A stretch of 64,000 nucleotides of DNA from Lasiosphaeria ovina (lineage: Eukaryota > Ascomycota > Sordariomycetes > Sordariales > Lasiosphaeriaceae), in the NCBI GenBank assembly GCA_033439765.1, contig JAULSN010000004.1, positions 1,374,001 to 1,438,000 of the forward strand. The letters run 5' to 3'. Made by a program: the position numbers and the translations under genes. How positions within the stretch are numbered: position 1 is the first letter of the stretch; each line of letters starts with the position of its first letter. This document shows positions 44,530 to 56,564 of this stretch, piece by piece. The notes beneath the pieces are model-generated. The model had not been told where the DNA came from and did no database searches. It saw nothing but the letters and a program-made list of their open reading frames with translations.

Positions 44530-45697
44530 CTACACGACGTTATGCCCAGTGTGCTTGTCCACAAACTCGAGAATGGGCTGGATGGTCGTGTCCCATCCTG
44601 GAACTTCGGGACTCTAAACAACAATTCTTGTCAGAAAAGTTCGGATTGATGGGAGTCTAGGAGTCCAGCCCAAAAGCAGCGGCAGCCTGCATTGCACTCA
44701 CCGTGTACTTCTGGTCAAAGACGTGCGGCTCGCCGTCCTCGTAGCGCTCAATGACGGGCACGCCCATCTCCTTGAGCTTCGCGGCCAGGGCGTAGCTCTG
44801 CTCAATGGGTACGTCCATATCGCCGCTGCCGTGCAGAAACGCCGTGGGCGGGTAGGTCTTGCGGCCCTTGGCCGCTTCGTCTTGCAAAACCCGGAGCGGC
44901 GACATGGAGTGGACAAAGGCGGCGAGCTCCTCCTCCGTGGCAAACTTCTCGGGGTGCATGACCGCCTTAAGCAAGCCAGTCCCCTTGCGGCGGAGGGAGC
45001 GGTACATGTGCGCCTCGGTCTGCAGGCGGATGCGCCGCGAGAAGCGGAAGTCGGTGCCCCAGCGCCTGCTCAACTCGTCCTCGGACACGTCCGTCACGGC
45101 CCAGGGGAGGGCATCGGTCAGGATCTTGGCAGGGTCGCGGTCGCCGAGGAAGGCTTCGAGCTCTTCCTCGGAGAACTCACCGTCCCAGGGCGCTAGACCC
45201 GCTGTTGTGTCATCCTGAGGCGGCGCGCCGAGGACTTTGAAGGCAAGGAAATCGACGAGACCGTAGACGTCAACCACGGCCCTCGGCTGGGGGTCGGGCA
45301 GGTGCAGGGCCATAAGGGTGACGAGGTGGCCGCCGGCAGACTCGCCGCACAGGACATAGCGGTTGACGTCGACAGCGGACGGGCCGAGGATGGACTGCAG
45401 GTTGGCCCGGCACCAGGCGACGGCCTCAAGGGAGTCGGCGAGCTGGTCGTCGAGGCGTGTCTGGGGTCCAAGGCGGTAGTTGTGCGAGACCAGGTGGTAG
45501 CCGCGCTGGCGCCAGCCGGGCACCATCCATGGGAGGGGCACAAAATGATATCCCCCTAACCAGCCACCGCCGTGCGTCCATACGACGAATGGGGCGGGGT
45601 CTGAGACGGGGGGGTCGGCAGGCCAGACTCGGACGCCGAGGTCGGTGCCACTGCTTGACCTGAAGACGTGGTCGCTGAAGCCGGGCGGCACTTCCAT
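44530..45697 (-). CDS. Alpha/beta hydrolase, hormone-sensitive-lipase-like esterase
   Basis: 359 aa in two exons, 44702-45697 and 44530-44613. The 88-nt intron (GTGAGT...TTTAG) joins FDQKYT to SPEVPGWDTTIQPILEF, giving the complete C-terminus HTGHNVV. Without splicing the frame would end at GLDS, which is likely a read-through artefact. Family motifs are WTHGGGW (the HGGG oxyanion loop), YRLGPQ, LCGESAGGHL (nucleophile Ser), GSGDMDVPIEQS (acid) and GEPHVF (His). The protein has no signal peptide. It probably hydrolyses small carboxyl esters; related fungal enzymes detoxify or process secondary products, but no cluster is visible here. Confidence 0.85.
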
Positions 45698-48273
45698 TGC
45701 AATTAATCCGTATCAGTCTTGTAATTTGTCGGCGCCGGTTTCTTTTTTCTGCGAGTGGCGTGTTCCCATGTGTTGGTCAGCTCCAATTGGGAAGGGAAGG
45801 GCCGAGGATCAGCTCGGGATCTGCTGCGGGGTTGAGATTACTGTTGTGCTATAGCCGGCATCGTGGACCGGGATCCGCAGCTCCTCTGTTACCATAGTAG
45901 ATCTTTCGCCTGGCTGTCATTTGGCGATCGCCAGTGTCACAGCTGACTGCAGGCATCTGCAACGTTTGGCAACCCAATAATTGCACGAAGCCGCTGTGGC
46001 TATTGCCAAATTTGTCGCTTTTGCTTCTTTGCTCGGCTCGGAGAATGTCGTCCGAACGCCCCCTGGGCTTGGTCTTTGGTGCCACTTAATGCCATGCCAA
46101 TATGCCATTGCCACTGCCCAAGACAATACCAAGCCCGATGATTATCTTGGTCCGAGACCACAATCAATACCTGCACGCCTTGTCGGGAAGGGGCCGTCGT
46201 GGCGGGCTCAGGGGGTCTGCGGATCTTCCCTCACTCCCGTTCTTATCGCGAGGAAAGAAACTTGGCGACAAGGGCTGATGTAGAAAGGTGTGCACACCAA
46301 AAGCTTAAATCCATCGTCATCGAGGTACCCGACGGGTTGCAGCCCTCCCTGAGGCGGGTGCGGGCAAGGGCGGTGGACTTCGGTTGGCTAGCCGCCGATC
46401 GGATGCCGACCCCCAGCAGACTCCCTGGTCGTGCGTGGCCGGTGGCCATAAGTGCTGTCGGAATTGAGTTCAACACTAAGGCTCGTTCGGGGAGAAGCGT
46501 GGGATGGTAATCGTCTATTTTGGAACCATGGTTCGCTTCAAGTTCACCCACCATTGAATGGGTAAGACAAACTTGTTCGGATCAAGTTCGACGACCGGAG
46601 GAGCAGTTCGGCGGACACGGATCGCGGGGTACGTATGTTGTGTTTGGACTCTTGTGCAACTCACGACAAGCCCCGAGAATGTTGTGGTCTGTGGGCGACG
46701 ACGACACGCGGCCCAGAGGACGCACGAAAAGCAGAGTGGGGGGTTCAATGAGTTCAGCTGGTTGGGCCACTGTGAGTATCTCTCTTTCAGCCTCATGTTG
46801 CTGAATTCGGCCACTGTACCGACAAATTTATCGACAATGTGCATGCCACATGCATGTCCGCACAGAAATCGGGTTCTTCTGCGAGTGCCAACTCCTTCAA
46901 GTTTGCTTTGGAAATTGAAGTCCATTCGCGCCACGACTGCCGCCCGTGCTTGCCTTATCTCTGCGAGAGTGATGATCTGCGCCTGCCTTCGTGGACCAAG
47001 GCACCCCTTTTCTAGGGAAGGAACGGCCAAGAAATCACGCTGCGACTTCCGTCAGACTGACCTCAAGTACGCCCGCACCTGCGTGCTACAGCTACCCTAC
47101 CTTACGTTCCACCTGACTTGAAGTCTGGCCCAGGCTTGACCTTAGGGGTCTCTCCTATCGTTGTATCATTGCTAACTAAAGAAATACTGACATCCAATCC
47201 CCGCCATCTCGATCCATGACTCCGCAATAGGGATTTGCCCATTTCGCGATCTACAACAAGATGGCAACGGCCTCGGAAGTTTCCCCCTTCCCCTTTCTGT
47301 CTGCACATTTTTTCTGACGCACAACGCCACGCATCCCCCACTGGAACATTGGCAGTTCTCGTAACGCCACGTTCATTTCGACCTGCAAGAGGCGTCCACT
47401 TCAACCACTCACCACAGTCTTCACGCCTCAGCCCATCCAGCGGCGTCTGCAGGTGCCCTCATCGACTGTTCAATAATGGCGCCCTGGCATGCGGCCGCCG
47501 CATTCCTCTGCCCATGCCCCCTCCACTACCAGACTCTCTCCCATCGAGAATTGTCAGGCTGGCCGAGTCGTAATCACAGCATCTTGGCTGCGCGGCAATC
47601 CGAATAAGCATGGAATTCGACATTTCCCACATCCGCAGTTGACCGCAGTCTTCGCGCCGTCCATTGTCGTACTGGGCGGCCCTCACCATCTGCGTGTTCC
47701 TGACACCATGCATGCCACGCATGGGGACTCCATGGAGGTGGGGGGCATTGGTCATGGTCGGGCACAGGCAAGGGGACGGCGTCCTTCTAGGCCGGGCTAC
47801 CGGGACAGGTCTCGCCAATCGCGCCGCGGACTGCATTGCATACTCAGGTCCCATCTCGCCGCTATTCGACATTGCAAAAAGCGCTGACCAGGGACAAAAA
47901 TGCATTCCACCTTGGCGACCCAGCCTGGCTAGCCTGGGAGTACCTTGCAGAAGCAACACAATTTCGGCCGCCTCGCCATGACTATGGCTTGCCGGCCCTT
48001 CTCAACGAAATTGCCAAACCCTGACACCTTCCGGGCCATATTGTCCGATGATCCCACGCCTGTCTAAGCCATCGCCGCCCTCAAAACCCGCCGCCACCCC
48101 CCGCCGGAATTCTGGCTGTCGGTCTTGGCATCGTCATTCTTTTGCTCTGGGCCTCACCCCTTACTCTCGTTTTTTCTTCACTATTCTGTTCATAGTCGTT
48201 CACTATCGTTCGTTCGTTCGTTCGTAATCGTCTCGACGGAGATCATCTCACATTCCCCACATTCGTTTCGGCC
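45698..48273. other. Long intergenic region
   Basis: About 2.6 kb. Open frames of up to 171 codons (46515-47030, - strand) exist but have no family features, splice logic or codon bias, and overlap on both strands. A short run of TTCG units occurs at about 48204-48223. The right end is the promoter of the oxidase fusion gene. Confidence 0.45.
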
Positions 48274-51200
48274 ATGAGGCGCTGGTGTGTGACAGCGCTC
48301 ACCGCGCTGCTACCGGCGCTGGTCAGCTCCGTTCAGATCACCGACTCGCTGCGAGATGCCGTATGCCATGCCTCCCCGTGCTCCATGGCCACAATGTTCA
48401 TCCAAAACTCGAGCAGGTATAGCTAACTCACAGCAGGATACTGCTCAGTCTGGCTACCTGCCATGCCATAACGTGGACCCCGCCAAGGTCAGCAGCTACA
48501 CGCGAATCTGGCAGACAGTGTTTCAGACAAACGAGTATTTCTTGGCCAAGCCTCTGACCTGGACACCACCTGGCTCCTCAGATGAGGTCGTCATCGTCGT
48601 GTCCAACTTCAATACTGTGCGCGTGCTCAATAGCGCTACCGGAGTCGTCCAAGCGCAACGCACAGTCATGGCCCCGTTCATGGCCTACGACTCCAACTGT
48701 GGAGACATACTATACTCAATCGGTATCACGGGAACCCCTTATATTGATCCTGCCACGGACATCATGTACTTCTTTGCCAAAGGTTACAAGGACGGAACGG
48801 GTCCCGGCGATCCCAACAATCCCGGGTCTGGCGCCATCAACGGTCTATGACAACCCCTTTCTTCCCAATTCCCTGGAGACGGTGTGTACTGAAACTCGGC
48901 TCAATCTAGGAATCTATAAAATGTACGCCGTTCGGTTGCCTAACCTGGCCGACGTGCAAGGCTTCCCCGTTGTCATCGACGGCAAGTATGCCGACAACGA
49001 TCACGCTCGCTACTTTGTTGGGGGCACTGTGCTGCAGCGGCCCTCGCTTTTGTCTGTTGGCAACAACATTGTTGCCGGTTTCGGTGGCCATTGGTGTGTT
49101 GTAACGATTCCCAATCCTATATCCCTCTCCTTGGGCTCCTTCGACTAACGGCGCCACAGTGACAATTTCAACTACACTGGAATGCTTGTGACCGTTTCCA
49201 AAACGTCGGGCGTCGGTGTTACGGCCGTGCAGGCCATGGTCGCCGCTCCTGGAGCGCCAAGCCCACAGCCACTCGATATTCAGGTACAGCAGGGCGGCAA
49301 GGCTGGTATCTGGATGTCAGGATCAGGTATAGCCTCCGATGGCGGCAACCGTATCTTTTTCTCAACTGGGTAAGTTGAAAGGGTGATAGCTCCTCTCGGA
49401 GCAGGAGGCAAGACGGCTGACACGAGGATACAGAAACGGCCGCGGTCCCGGAGAGAACAGCGGGACGACTCCAAAGAGCGGCAAGACCTACCTGAGCACG
49501 CTGGAACAAGCTGCGGTTGCCTTCAATGTCGATCCGGCCTCGGGTGGCTTGGTGCAATCGGATTGGTTCGAGACTGCTACCTTTGATACCTACAACGGAG
49601 GTGATCGCGATATTGGCTCGTCGGCTATAGCCCTTCTAGATCCCACTACCTTCAACGGGGCAGGCGTGGCACGCATAGCCGTAATGGGCAGCAAGGCAGG
49701 TATTGTTTACATAATGAACGCAGACAATCTCGGCGGGTTCCGGATGGGTGAGTCAAGTGCCGATGTTAGGTATTGTTATTGAAGGCTACATATGACTGAC
49801 CTCGTGCAGGAGCCGGAGGTTCCGACGCAATCCTTCAGACATTCACTCTGTCGGGCTCATTTTTTGGCGGTATAGCTAGTTACCCCTTGGAGGGAGGCTA
49901 CCTATAGTAAGTTGAGGGCATGAACCCAGTCTATGGCCAGTTTTACGGGCTGACACGCTTGCCTAGTCTTGTGGCAACGGGCGGACCCATTTACGCCTAC
50001 TCATTCAGCAGAGATGGGAGCGGGAAGCCAGTCTTCACCCTCGCTGGCCAGACTGCCCAGACATTTGCCGGTCAGGCGAGCCCGGTTGTCACCACCTTGC
50101 ATGGCAGGCCTGGGACAGGAACTGTGAGTTGTGCTGGAGCAATAATAGACACCGTTGCAAATCCTGACATAATATCATAGCTCTGGATATCCGACATCAA
50201 TACCGGTGTAATGGCCTTTCAAGCTGTACCTGTCGGTGGCGTTCTACAACCCATACCGTTTTTCGCAACCGGTCGACTCTCCAAGTTCCAACGCCCAACC
50301 TTTGGCAACCAGCGGCTCATCACGTCACGGCAGCAGACTGTCGTTGCATTGGCCCCTCCCGGTACCATTGCGCCACAACCGCCGGCAACTTGCTCCCTGG
50401 TTGGATCTTCCCAGCCATCATCCAGCTCAACGTCGACAAGCTCTTTCAGATCATCATCAACCACATTGTCGTCGACGTCCTCGTCTTCAACATCTTCGTC
50501 ATCTTCATCCAGATCCTCGTCGTCGTCCACGTCGTCTTCCTCGTCAACATCTCGGTCGTCAAGCTCCAGCACGGCTGTTGTGACGACATCCAGTTCTTCA
50601 AGTAGTACCAGCTCCAGCAGATCAACGTCGTCCTCGTCCACCAGCTCTGCGCCTTACCCAAGCTACACAAACATGCCCATTCCAAAAGGCAAGATCGTCA
50701 CTTACAACTGGAACATAACCTGGGTTTCGGCTTCTCCAGATGGGTTCAGGCGGCCGTTTGTCGGAATCAACGGGCAGTGGCCGTGCCCACCCATCAAAGG
50801 CAACGTTGGCGATATCATCAAGATCAATCTAGTAAACATGCTTGGCAATCAAACAACCACACTTCATTTCCACGGGCTCTTCCAGCAGAACACGACCTAT
50901 GAGGACGGACCTGCCATGGTCAATCAATGCCCTATCCCCCCAGGCTCTTGTAAGTACTACGACGACCCGAGCACAGGAAACACAGGGCTAACATAGATGC
51001 AGCGTTTGTTTACCAGTTCAATGTAAGCGATCTTAACTCGCAACGTATAGAACACGTCTAATTCGAAACAGCTCTGGCAAGCCGGAACTTACTGGTACCA
51101 TGCCCATGTCGGTGGCCAGTACATCGGTGAGTTACTTTGTGCAATGTGAAGGGCGAGTATTGGTTCCTAACCGCCGGTGTAGATGGCCTGCGAGGTCCCC

Positions 51201-52538
51201 TCATCATCAACGACCCGAAGGCGCCATGGACCATCCCGAATACGGCATACAAGGTCGACCAGGAATACACATTGACACTCAGCGATCTGTATCACAAGCA
51301 GGCGCCGTATCTCATCCATTATTACCTATCGGCGAACAATACTGACACGACAGGCGGCGCTGAGCCTGTCCCAGACTCCAACTTGATCAATGAGGCACAG
51401 AATGTCCAGTTTGCCATGACGCCTGGCAAGACGTACTTGTTCCGCATCATCAACATGGGCGCCCTTGCTGGGCAGTATCTCCAGTTTGATCAGCATGATA
51501 TGCAGATTGTCGAGGTCGATGGAGTGTACACGTTGCCGCAGACGGTTAGCCAGCTGTTCGTTGCAGTCGCGCAGCGATATGCGGTAATTGTCAAGGCCAA
51601 ACCGGCGGCTACCCAGAACTTTGCAATCGTCTCCCAGTTCAACGTGGACATGTTCGGCTCGTCGGTTACGCCGCCCAACATGAACCCAACATGCACGGCA
51701 TATCTCGTATACGATGGCAGCAAGCCGCTCCCGGCTCCTTTCACACTGACACCGCAGGTGTGGGACGACTCGCGCTTGGTTCCCTGGGACAAGCAGACTT
51801 TGATTGATGGCCCGAGTGTCCGAACGATTGCGTTTACGGCAGACTTTGGCGTAGACAATGCTGGGTCGACTCGCGGGTTCCTGAGCAGTTTTACCTACGT
51901 GTCACAAAAGGTTTGTTGCTTCCCACCTCCATACTGTGCCCATATCTAACGATGTGTACGTCTAGGTCCCAACCATGTTCACGGCGCTAACAGCTCCGCC
52001 CGACTACGTAATGAACCCTGCTATTTATGGCCACGTCAACCCGCGCGTATTAACGTTCAACTCGATTGTCGAAATTGATCTCAACAATCACGATACGCGC
52101 GCACACCCCTTCCACTTGCACGGACACAACTTCCAGGTCATTAACCGCGGCGAGGGCGGGACTCTGTGGCCGGGTCTTGACACGACGCCGCAGTACCCGA
52201 TGCGACGAGACACTGTTGTTGTCTATGGCGGCTCTTCGGTGACGATCCGATTCGTCGCCGACAACCCGGGCATTAACCTGTTCCACTGCCACACGGAATG
52301 GCACGTCGAGAGCGGGCTGACGGCGACGTTTATCGAGGCGCCCGACGTCCTCCAGGCCTACAAGCCGTACATCCCCAACAGCCATAAGAACGTATGCGAC
52401 GCTCTAGGGATATCGCGCAAGGGCAATGCCGGCGGCAATTCGAAGAACTGGCTCGACCTCAGCAATGCCAACACGGAGCCCGAGGATCCGAACCTATACT
52501 ACGGCGCCATGACTGCGCCACCGCCTCCGGACAACTAA
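48274..52538 (+). CDS. Secreted beta-propeller / multicopper oxidase fusion protein
   Basis: Twelve exons (boundaries: 48360/48437, 48842/48910, 49093/49160, 49369/49434, 49747/49810, 49906/49967, 50123/50181, 50949/51003, 51022/51072, 51126/51183, 51910/51966) total 3600 nt, 1199 aa. A signal peptide ([19 protein letters not shown]) leads into about 525 residues resembling a quinoprotein-type beta-propeller ([59 protein letters not shown]). Then comes a Ser-rich linker (about 556-640) and a complete multicopper oxidase. All four copper motifs are present: [20 protein letters not shown] and [12 protein letters not shown]. Exon 8 spans propeller end, linker and oxidase start in one open frame, so the fusion is direct. 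The oxidase resembles Fet3/laccase types but lacks a C-terminal membrane span. The substrate is unknown. Confidence 0.85.
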
Positions 52539-54261
52539 TGTGTTCAATTTCGTCGGTGATGTGTTTCAGCTTTTCTTCTTGGCAGCGGCACTACTCATTA
52601 GGCTGAGCATGCTGGGTTCTGATTCTTATTTGAATTCTGTCGATTAGTGGTGCGGAAGGAAGCAGATAGAGGAGCGCCTTGCACACAATGCTTTTGCCTA
52701 CAGGGTTATGACCTTATTGTGAGTTACTTATATATGCGAGGGAATAGATGGGAAGGTGTGTCAGTAATTTTTTTTGGGTCCTTTCCTTCTGTTTGGTGAA
52801 CGAGTATGAGGATGATGCCAACTGGAGAGTGACGAGTACAATAGAGCAGGGTATTTGCCGGTAATCAATACAGATTTTATATGATTTGGCGGCAGAGGCT
52901 CAAAGTCACTTCGCGGGTGGGAATGGCAGGCTTGAGATGGTCCCGTAATGGAAGCGAGGCATGAGTGAAGGAGAGGGCAGGGCAGCTTCAGGGCATGGCA
53001 ACTGGCCACGCCGCGGCGCAGCCATTTGGCCACCAGACGCCATGTACCGCCATGCCGCGATGCAACCTCACTAAGCGTCGCCCAAGGAATCAATTTAGTT
53101 GGTGTTGGCGGCTTGCCGATGCGGCACAGTCAGCCTAGACAGGCTCGACTCGACAAGAAGATGCCCTCCACCCAGACACGGTGCCTGCATGGATGCCGGC
53201 CGCCGATTGTGGGGTGTGCTGGGAACTTGTGTTGGCCGCCGGGGGCCCGGTCTGTTGCCATTTACGGCCCGTATGGTCGATGGCGGCGAGCTAGACTCGA
53301 CTGCGGATGGCTGGCCTCGCCAGCCGGTAGCACACAGCCCGATGCGGCAGGCCGTGAAACACGACGAGACCTACTCAACAGAGTCGCCAACTCGGGAGAG
53401 GCTAGCAGTGGGCGCCAAGAAACATTCATTAAGCACTTGCTTGCCGTGGTGTTTGTTGCCAAATTAATTATCGCAGCACGCAAAAAAGGGGTCCGGGCGT
53501 GCCCTGGCATATCACATCAAGCTTTCTCCAGCAACTCCGCGTCTGGTGCACCCATTCTATTCGGACCTGGCTCCGCGGGCGCCGGCGTCAGCAGCTTGGC
53601 AGTTGGCGCTTGGCAGGGGTCGACCACGGCGGGGACCCCTCTCTGCCCGCAACGGCAAGCAGTCGGCAGGCAATATGATTATGTGCTGTTGGCTGGTCGA
53701 TTGAACTCGGATTTTTGGAGTCGCACGCATGCAGTGTCACCAACTCGGGAGGGAGCACCAATAGCTGCGAAAAGCATTTTCGTGGTCCATGCTCACACCC
53801 CCTGCGACGTGTGAAACCAACCGCCCCCAGGGCCCAGATTGGCAAACAGCCTTGGCTGGTCTAGTGGTGGTCGATCGGGTCCGTAATACATATCGAACAG
53901 TGTCTCTACGTGTATTCAAATTGCTAGCGTGCAATGGGACCTACAAACACCAACCCTACAGGGCGAGCCAGATCCTTCTAGATTACTACTGTAGGACTAG
54001 ACCAGAATAGAGTGTGGAGTCAGCCAGAGTTTGAGAGAAAGAGCTCGCGGCGTAGCCCACGCCCCCACCCGGGCTGGCCGTGTTAACTGAATGAGCCATG
54101 ACGGGCGTGGTGGATTGGGGACCTTTGGGTCGGGCGCCTGCCCCCGCTTTCTCATACACTCGCTTAGAACGCGGCGGCCTTGCGACTGGCAGACTGAAAC
54201 TCCCGCCTGGTTCCTCTTGCCATCCCGCCTCCGAGTCCGTTGTCCCGCCTCCCGAGTCAAG
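52539..54261. other. Intergenic region
   Basis: About 1.7 kb. A frame of 262 codons at 53026-53814 lacks motifs and is Ala/Gly/Arg-rich like random G+C-rich DNA. Nothing was recognised. Confidence 0.45.
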
Positions 54262-55248
54262 ATGGCTGGTTCCGGCTATGGGCGCTCGCCCGGGGACATG
54301 TCCGGGGTGCGAGACTACGAGGGCCTCCAGGCTACCGACCTGTCGTCGGCCAGCAACGGGCTGCATCTCGCCGACCCGGTGCGCACATCCCCGACCGCCT
54401 ACCCAACGGCCTACCCGCCCAACTGCGAGACAAATCACGCCGCCCAGTTCAAGCACGAGCTGATGAGCCATCAGCTGCCGCCGCTGCCGCCGCGGACGCC
54501 GAAGATTCTAGGGCTGCGGAGGACGACCTTCTTTCTGTCGCTCAGCAACATCCTGCTAGCCATTACCCTGGTCGTAGTGGCCGTCTTGCAGAGCCAGACG
54601 CTGGTGCCCAAGCACAGCCAGGAGGCCCTAGCGCTGGGGAACAACGCGACTGCCGATAATGGGGGATCTCAGGGCGGAACATCCCAGGGCGGAACATCTC
54701 CAAACGCAGGAGCAGGACTAACGGACTCGTCGTCATCGGCATCGGTTTCGGCGTCGTCGTCGTCGTCATCATCCTCACCATTAGCCGGCCAAACAAGCCC
54801 TCCCGCGGGAGCAGCAGCCACCACAGACACGTCAGCCAAGTCATCAGACACACCCTCGCCACCAGCCAAAACAGACTCGCCATCGCCATCGCCATCGCCG
54901 CCGTCGCCGTCATCCTCGTCTGCGCCCGCGCCAGTGGCCACGCCCGGCAACTACCTCGGCTTCGAGCCGAACCAGGCGGGGCCGCCGGCGGGCTCGCTGC
55001 CGGGGGCCACGACGCCCGAGTGCCCGGCCGACAGCCTCAGCAACTTCCTCATCCGCTCCATGGTCGACTGCATCACGCTGTGCGCCTACCTCAACGCGTT
55101 CCCCAGTTCTGTTACGGGCAAATGTGTTGGTGTGGTCTGGGTGTATCCCGGCCTCCAGGGCGCGGCGAACAACTACTGCTACCCCAAGAACACGGCCGGC
55201 ACGAACAGGGCTGCGGCCGGGATCGAGACGGCGTTTTTGCTGGATTGA
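54262..55248 (+). CDS. Single-pass membrane protein with Ser/Pro stalk and Cys-rich ectodomain
   Basis: 328 aa, single exon. A polar N-terminal tail of about 95 residues is followed by one membrane span (FFLSLSNILLAITLVVVAVLQ). A long Ser/Thr/Pro-rich stalk (about residues 115-230) is likely heavily O-glycosylated. The outer domain is about 90 residues with four cysteines (ECPADSLSNFLIRSMVDCITLCAYLN split among CPADS, VDCITLC, GKCVGVVW and YCYPKN), recalling small PAN/apple-like modules. The lack of a signal peptide and the inner basic GLRRTT suggest a type II orientation. Such an arrangement fits a wall sensor or anchored surface protein. No exact family was recognised. The start at 54262 is the first ATG with sensible content. 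Confidence 0.7.
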   Translation: MAGSGYGRSPGDMSGVRDYEGLQATDLSSASNGLHLADPVRTSPTAYPTAYPPNCETNHAAQFKHELMSHQLPPLPPRTPKILGLRRTTFFLSLSNILLAITLVVVAVLQSQTLVPKHSQEALALGNNATADNGGSQGGTSQGGTSPNAGAGLTDSSSSASVSASSSSSSSSPLAGQTSPPAGAAATTDTSAKSSDTPSPPAKTDSPSPSPSPPSPSSSSAPAPVATPGNYLGFEPNQAGPPAGSLPGATTPECPADSLSNFLIRSMVDCITLCAYLNAFPSSVTGKCVGVVWVYPGLQGAANNYCYPKNTAGTNRAAAGIETAFLLD

Positions 55249-55772
55249 TTGATTAGCTTTCTCGCGTGTTGGGGTGAGACGAGATGAGATGAGATGACTG
55301 ATTGATAATGCGGCGACGGGTGAAAAAATCCTTGAATCCTTTCGACAAGTTGCTTTCTAATTATTTCACACTCTTGCGTGGAACTTGTGTAATTTACACT
55401 TTCAATTCGGCATTGTTCTGACGCGGCGCAGAGCTGGAGGTTGGTCAGCGAACTGCATACTCCAGCCGTTTTCTTTTTCTGTTTTTATTCACATCCCAGG
55501 TCTTTTTTCTCTTGGACTTTCAATTCCAAACAATCTCCATGTTTGCTTTTGTTTCTTCGTTTCAGGGGCGGAGGAGAGCGCACTGGCAATGGCTTGCAGT
55601 TCTCCCCCTTGTCTAGTTATATAATCACCTATGTATATTGCTCCAGTCCCTGGCTGGCGGACGGCGTGTACGAATTCGCCACGGCCACGTGTCCATGACC
55701 CGTTTCCTCGTTGATTTTAGTTATTTTGTGTACCTATTTACAGTAGCCCCCTTGATCACCCGCCCTTGACCC
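55249..55772. other. Intergenic region between convergent genes
   Basis: 524 bp with an A/T-rich stretch and no recognised gene. Confidence 0.45.
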
Positions 55773-56564
55773 TCACACCTTGCTCTTGCCAGACCGCGCC
55801 GTCATAACAGTCAAGGTATGCACGAACCGCAGCTTCCCTCCCTCGACGCGGAACTCGTGGCTGTCGGGGATGCCCGAGAAGCTCAGGAACACGTCGACCG
55901 CACCGACCGTCTCGTCAATGACATACCGCCGGTCGACCAGCGCCACGCCGCTCGGGATCCCAACATTACAACTATCGTTAGGCCCGCCGTTGCCCGTGTA
56001 CGACCCGCCCTCAAGCCGCGCGCACGGCTTGCCCCACGGCACCACCACGCTCTTATTGGCGAAGATGTCGCAGTACGCGTCCGCGGCCGCCTGGATCACG
56101 GCGCGCGAGTCGCGCTTGCCCGCCGCAATCTCCCCCCAGTCCTCCTTCTTCGCCCAGTTCAGCGTGCCTGTCGCGTTGAACAGCCAGTCGCCCTTGGCCG
56201 TCGTCAGCGCGTCCACCTTGGCGATCCCGCCAGACGCAGAAAAATGCATCTGGAACCCCAGCACGTACGGCTTCGTGCCGGATGCCGAGATGAGCTCCGT
56301 GTACGTCGCGCACTGCGTCGTGTCGAGGCTGCTGCGGCTGTGGTCGATCTTGAGCGCTGTCGCGAGGATCCCTGTTTTGAGCGTCCCCGCCTTGAAGTTC
56401 TCTGTGTAGGTGAGCCCGTCGGCTGCTTTTAGCAGCGATGGGTTGCCGGCTGCTTGGGCGGCTACTAGGCTGTCGGCGCCCGCTTGCAGCGTCTCGCGCG
56501 TGCAGTCGGCTGCGAGCACGCTGCTGCTGCCGCATAGGGCGGCGAGAACGAGTCTGAGCAGCAT
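55773..56564 (-). CDS. Secreted protein with DUF8021-like domain
   Basis: 263 aa, single exon. A signal peptide (MLLRLVLAALCGSSSVLA) is cut before ADCTRETLQAGADSLV. The mature protein begins with helices and has the mixed pattern of the fungal DUF8021 family (SLLKAADGLTYTENF near the start, RRYVIDETVGAVDVFLSFSGIPDSHEFRVEGGKLRFVHTL near the end, of which only short parts are quoted for identity). Six cysteines are present, two of them near AYCDIF and KPCARL. The fold is probably of the small alpha+beta barrel kind seen in SnoaL-like proteins. No catalytic residues are known to me. It converges on the single-pass membrane protein gene. Confidence 0.7.
   Translation of the reverse strand: MLLRLVLAALCGSSSVLAADCTRETLQAGADSLVAAQAAGNPSLLKAADGLTYTENFKAGTLKTGILATALKIDHSRSSLDTTQCATYTELISASGTKPYVLGFQMHFSASGGIAKVDALTTAKGDWLFNATGTLNWAKKEDWGEIAAGKRDSRAVIQAAADAYCDIFANKSVVVPWGKPCARLEGGSYTGNGGPNDSCNVGIPSGVALVDRRYVIDETVGAVDVFLSFSGIPDSHEFRVEGGKLRFVHTLTVMTARSGKSKV

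Noticed and set aside
46515..47030. 171-codon frame on the - strand
   Set aside because: No recognisable family; frames of similar quality occur on the other strand.
48204..48223. TTCG repeat run
   Set aside because: A short microsatellite in the leader of the oxidase gene; no special meaning seen.
53026..53814. 262-codon frame on the + strand
   Set aside because: No motif, no splice logic, and composition like the neighbouring noncoding DNA.
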